Below are positions 63,276-64,000 of a DNA stretch of 64,000 nucleotides, one piece after another. The translations under genes and the position numbers were made by a program. This DNA is from Geobacter sp. GTDB taxonomy: Bacteria; Desulfobacterota; Desulfuromonadia; Geobacterales; Pseudopelobacteraceae. The stretch spans positions 186,001 to 250,000 of the forward strand of contig WKKS01000002.1 in NCBI GenBank assembly GCA_009684515.1. Reading direction: 5' to 3'. Numbering within the stretch: the stretch's first letter is position 1; each line of letters begins with the position of its first letter. The notes under the pieces were generated by a model. That model was not told the DNA's origin. It made no database searches and saw nothing but the letters and a program-made list of their open reading frames with translations.

Positions 63276-63298
63276 ATATCAAACAACCTGTTTGATAT
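63276..63298. promoter_or_regulatory. Perfect 10-3-10 palindrome before the terminal EamA gene
   Basis: ATATCAAACA-ACC-TGTTTGATAT ends 23 bp before the ATG at 63322, so it is well placed to repress this gene. Regulator unknown. Confidence 0.75.
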
Positions 63299-63321
63299 CA
63301 ATAAAGTAAAAGGCCTCTGCA

Positions 63322-64000
63322 ATGAACCGTTTCAAGGCGGCAGTACTTCTGATCACGACAACTTTTTTCTGGGGCGTCACCTTTACCCTGGTGAAACAGG
63401 CGCTGGAAAGCGTCGATGTATTCGTATTTTTAGCTCAACGTTTCATGCTGGCATTTGCGGTTATTTTGCCGATCAGCTATTTCAGGGGAGGCAAGCTTGA
63501 CAGGCACACCATTCGCCAGGGGTGCGTCATGGGATCGCTGCTGTTTGGGGCATACGCCTTCCAGACTGTGGCACTGATCTATACCAGCGCATCCAACACC
63601 GGATTTTTAACCGGACTGAACGTTGTCATGGTGCCGCTGATCTCAACCCTGATGCTGCGCCACCATATTTCGGGAGCCATCAAATGTGCTGTGGCTCTGT
63701 CTGTGGCCGGATTGTTCCTGTTGTGCGGCAACGGTTCCTGGAGTTTCAATCTGGGAGATCTGCTGGCCGCCATCTGTGCTGTTTGCGTGTCGCTGCACCT
63801 GATCTACACCGGCGAATATGCCCGGCGCAGCGATTATTACTGGCTGACCGCCGTACAGCTTGGGGTTGTGGCCGTTTTAAGCCTGATTTTCGCCGTGGCG
63901 CGTCACAAACCGGTCTTTGTCTGGCAGCCGCAACTGCTGGGCACACTCCTGATCTGCTCGCTGATTGCAACGGTTTTCGCATTTCTGGTGCAAACCTCCA
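63322..64000 (+). CDS. EamA-family (DMT) transporter, N-terminal part (runs off the window)
   Basis: The first 226 codons are present. The protein begins MNRFKAAVLLITTTFFWGVT and continues with FLAQRFMLAFAVILP and SASNTGFLTGLNVVMVPL, the features of an EamA repeat; seven or so membrane helices are within view. The last visible residues are FAFLVQTS. Substrate is unknown. Its 5' region has an exact 23-bp palindrome. It is the fifth EamA-type gene of the window. Confidence 0.88.
   Translation, partial: MNRFKAAVLLITTTFFWGVTFTLVKQALESVDVFVFLAQRFMLAFAVILPISYFRGGKLDRHTIRQGCVMGSLLFGAYAFQTVALIYTSASNTGFLTGLNVVMVPLISTLMLRHHISGAIKCAVALSVAGLFLLCGNGSWSFNLGDLLAAICAVCVSLHLIYTGEYARRSDYYWLTAVQLGVVAVLSLIFAVARHKPVFVWQPQLLGTLLICSLIATVFAFLVQTS

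Overview
The window looks like chromosomal DNA from a Geobacter-type member of the Desulfuromonadia (Geobacterales, near Geobacter, Trichlorobacter or Pelobacter propionicus). The evidence is a hexaheme c-type cytochrome, an SfrB/SfrA-type NAD(P)H:acceptor oxidoreductase pair, a bifunctional PutA, many small-molecule carriers and a complete czc metal-efflux locus. No rRNA, tRNA, CRISPR array, insertion sequence or prophage was seen. Gene calls rest on motifs and reading frames seen in the sequence; names are family-level unless a symbol is given.

Layout. 1-4.5 kb (minus): a periplasmic binding protein, a hybrid histidine kinase, a SCO1-like copper chaperone and the start of cytochrome c oxidase subunit I, apparently one transcription unit. 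4.6-9 kb: a macrodomain protein, then a peroxide-defence block (perR, hexaheme cytochrome, katG) with two interlocked palindromes after perR. 9-18.2 kb: two ABC-F proteins, a HerA-like ATPase, aspartase, an Nfu Fe-S protein and a radical SAM gene with a probable frameshift near its end. 18.3-20.5 kb: a three-gene cassette (SLATT-like two-TM protein, membrane-anchored beta protein, GH19 muramidase/chitinase-like enzyme), the least explained part of the window. 20.5-28.7 kb: an M29-type aminopeptidase, sfrBA, and a radical SAM gene coupled to a tiny zinc-ribbon gene.

28.7-45.7 kb is mostly amino-acid traffic: azlCD with a MocR-type regulator, livHMGF followed by two EamA carriers, another EamA gene, putA with a divergent GntR/FadR-type regulator and two matching operators, and an ABC_sub_bind-type transporter. 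45.9-57.9 kb: a secreted beta-propeller-like protein, then a metal-resistance island (small Cys/His protein, czcCBA, a PII-like protein, a CadR/PbrR-type MerR regulator and a Cd/Zn/Pb P-type ATPase driven from a 19-bp-spacer promoter) and an outer-membrane channel-like protein. 58-63.3 kb (minus): glnH-glnP-glnQ, a porin and a LivK lipoprotein, which probably serves the livHMGF genes 21 kb away. The window ends inside a fifth EamA gene.

Taken together, the region couples amino-acid uptake, export and catabolism (liv, gln, azl, EamA, putA, aspA, aminopeptidase) with redox and metal stress handling. Many control sites are visible as exact palindromes next to good -35/-10 pairs.
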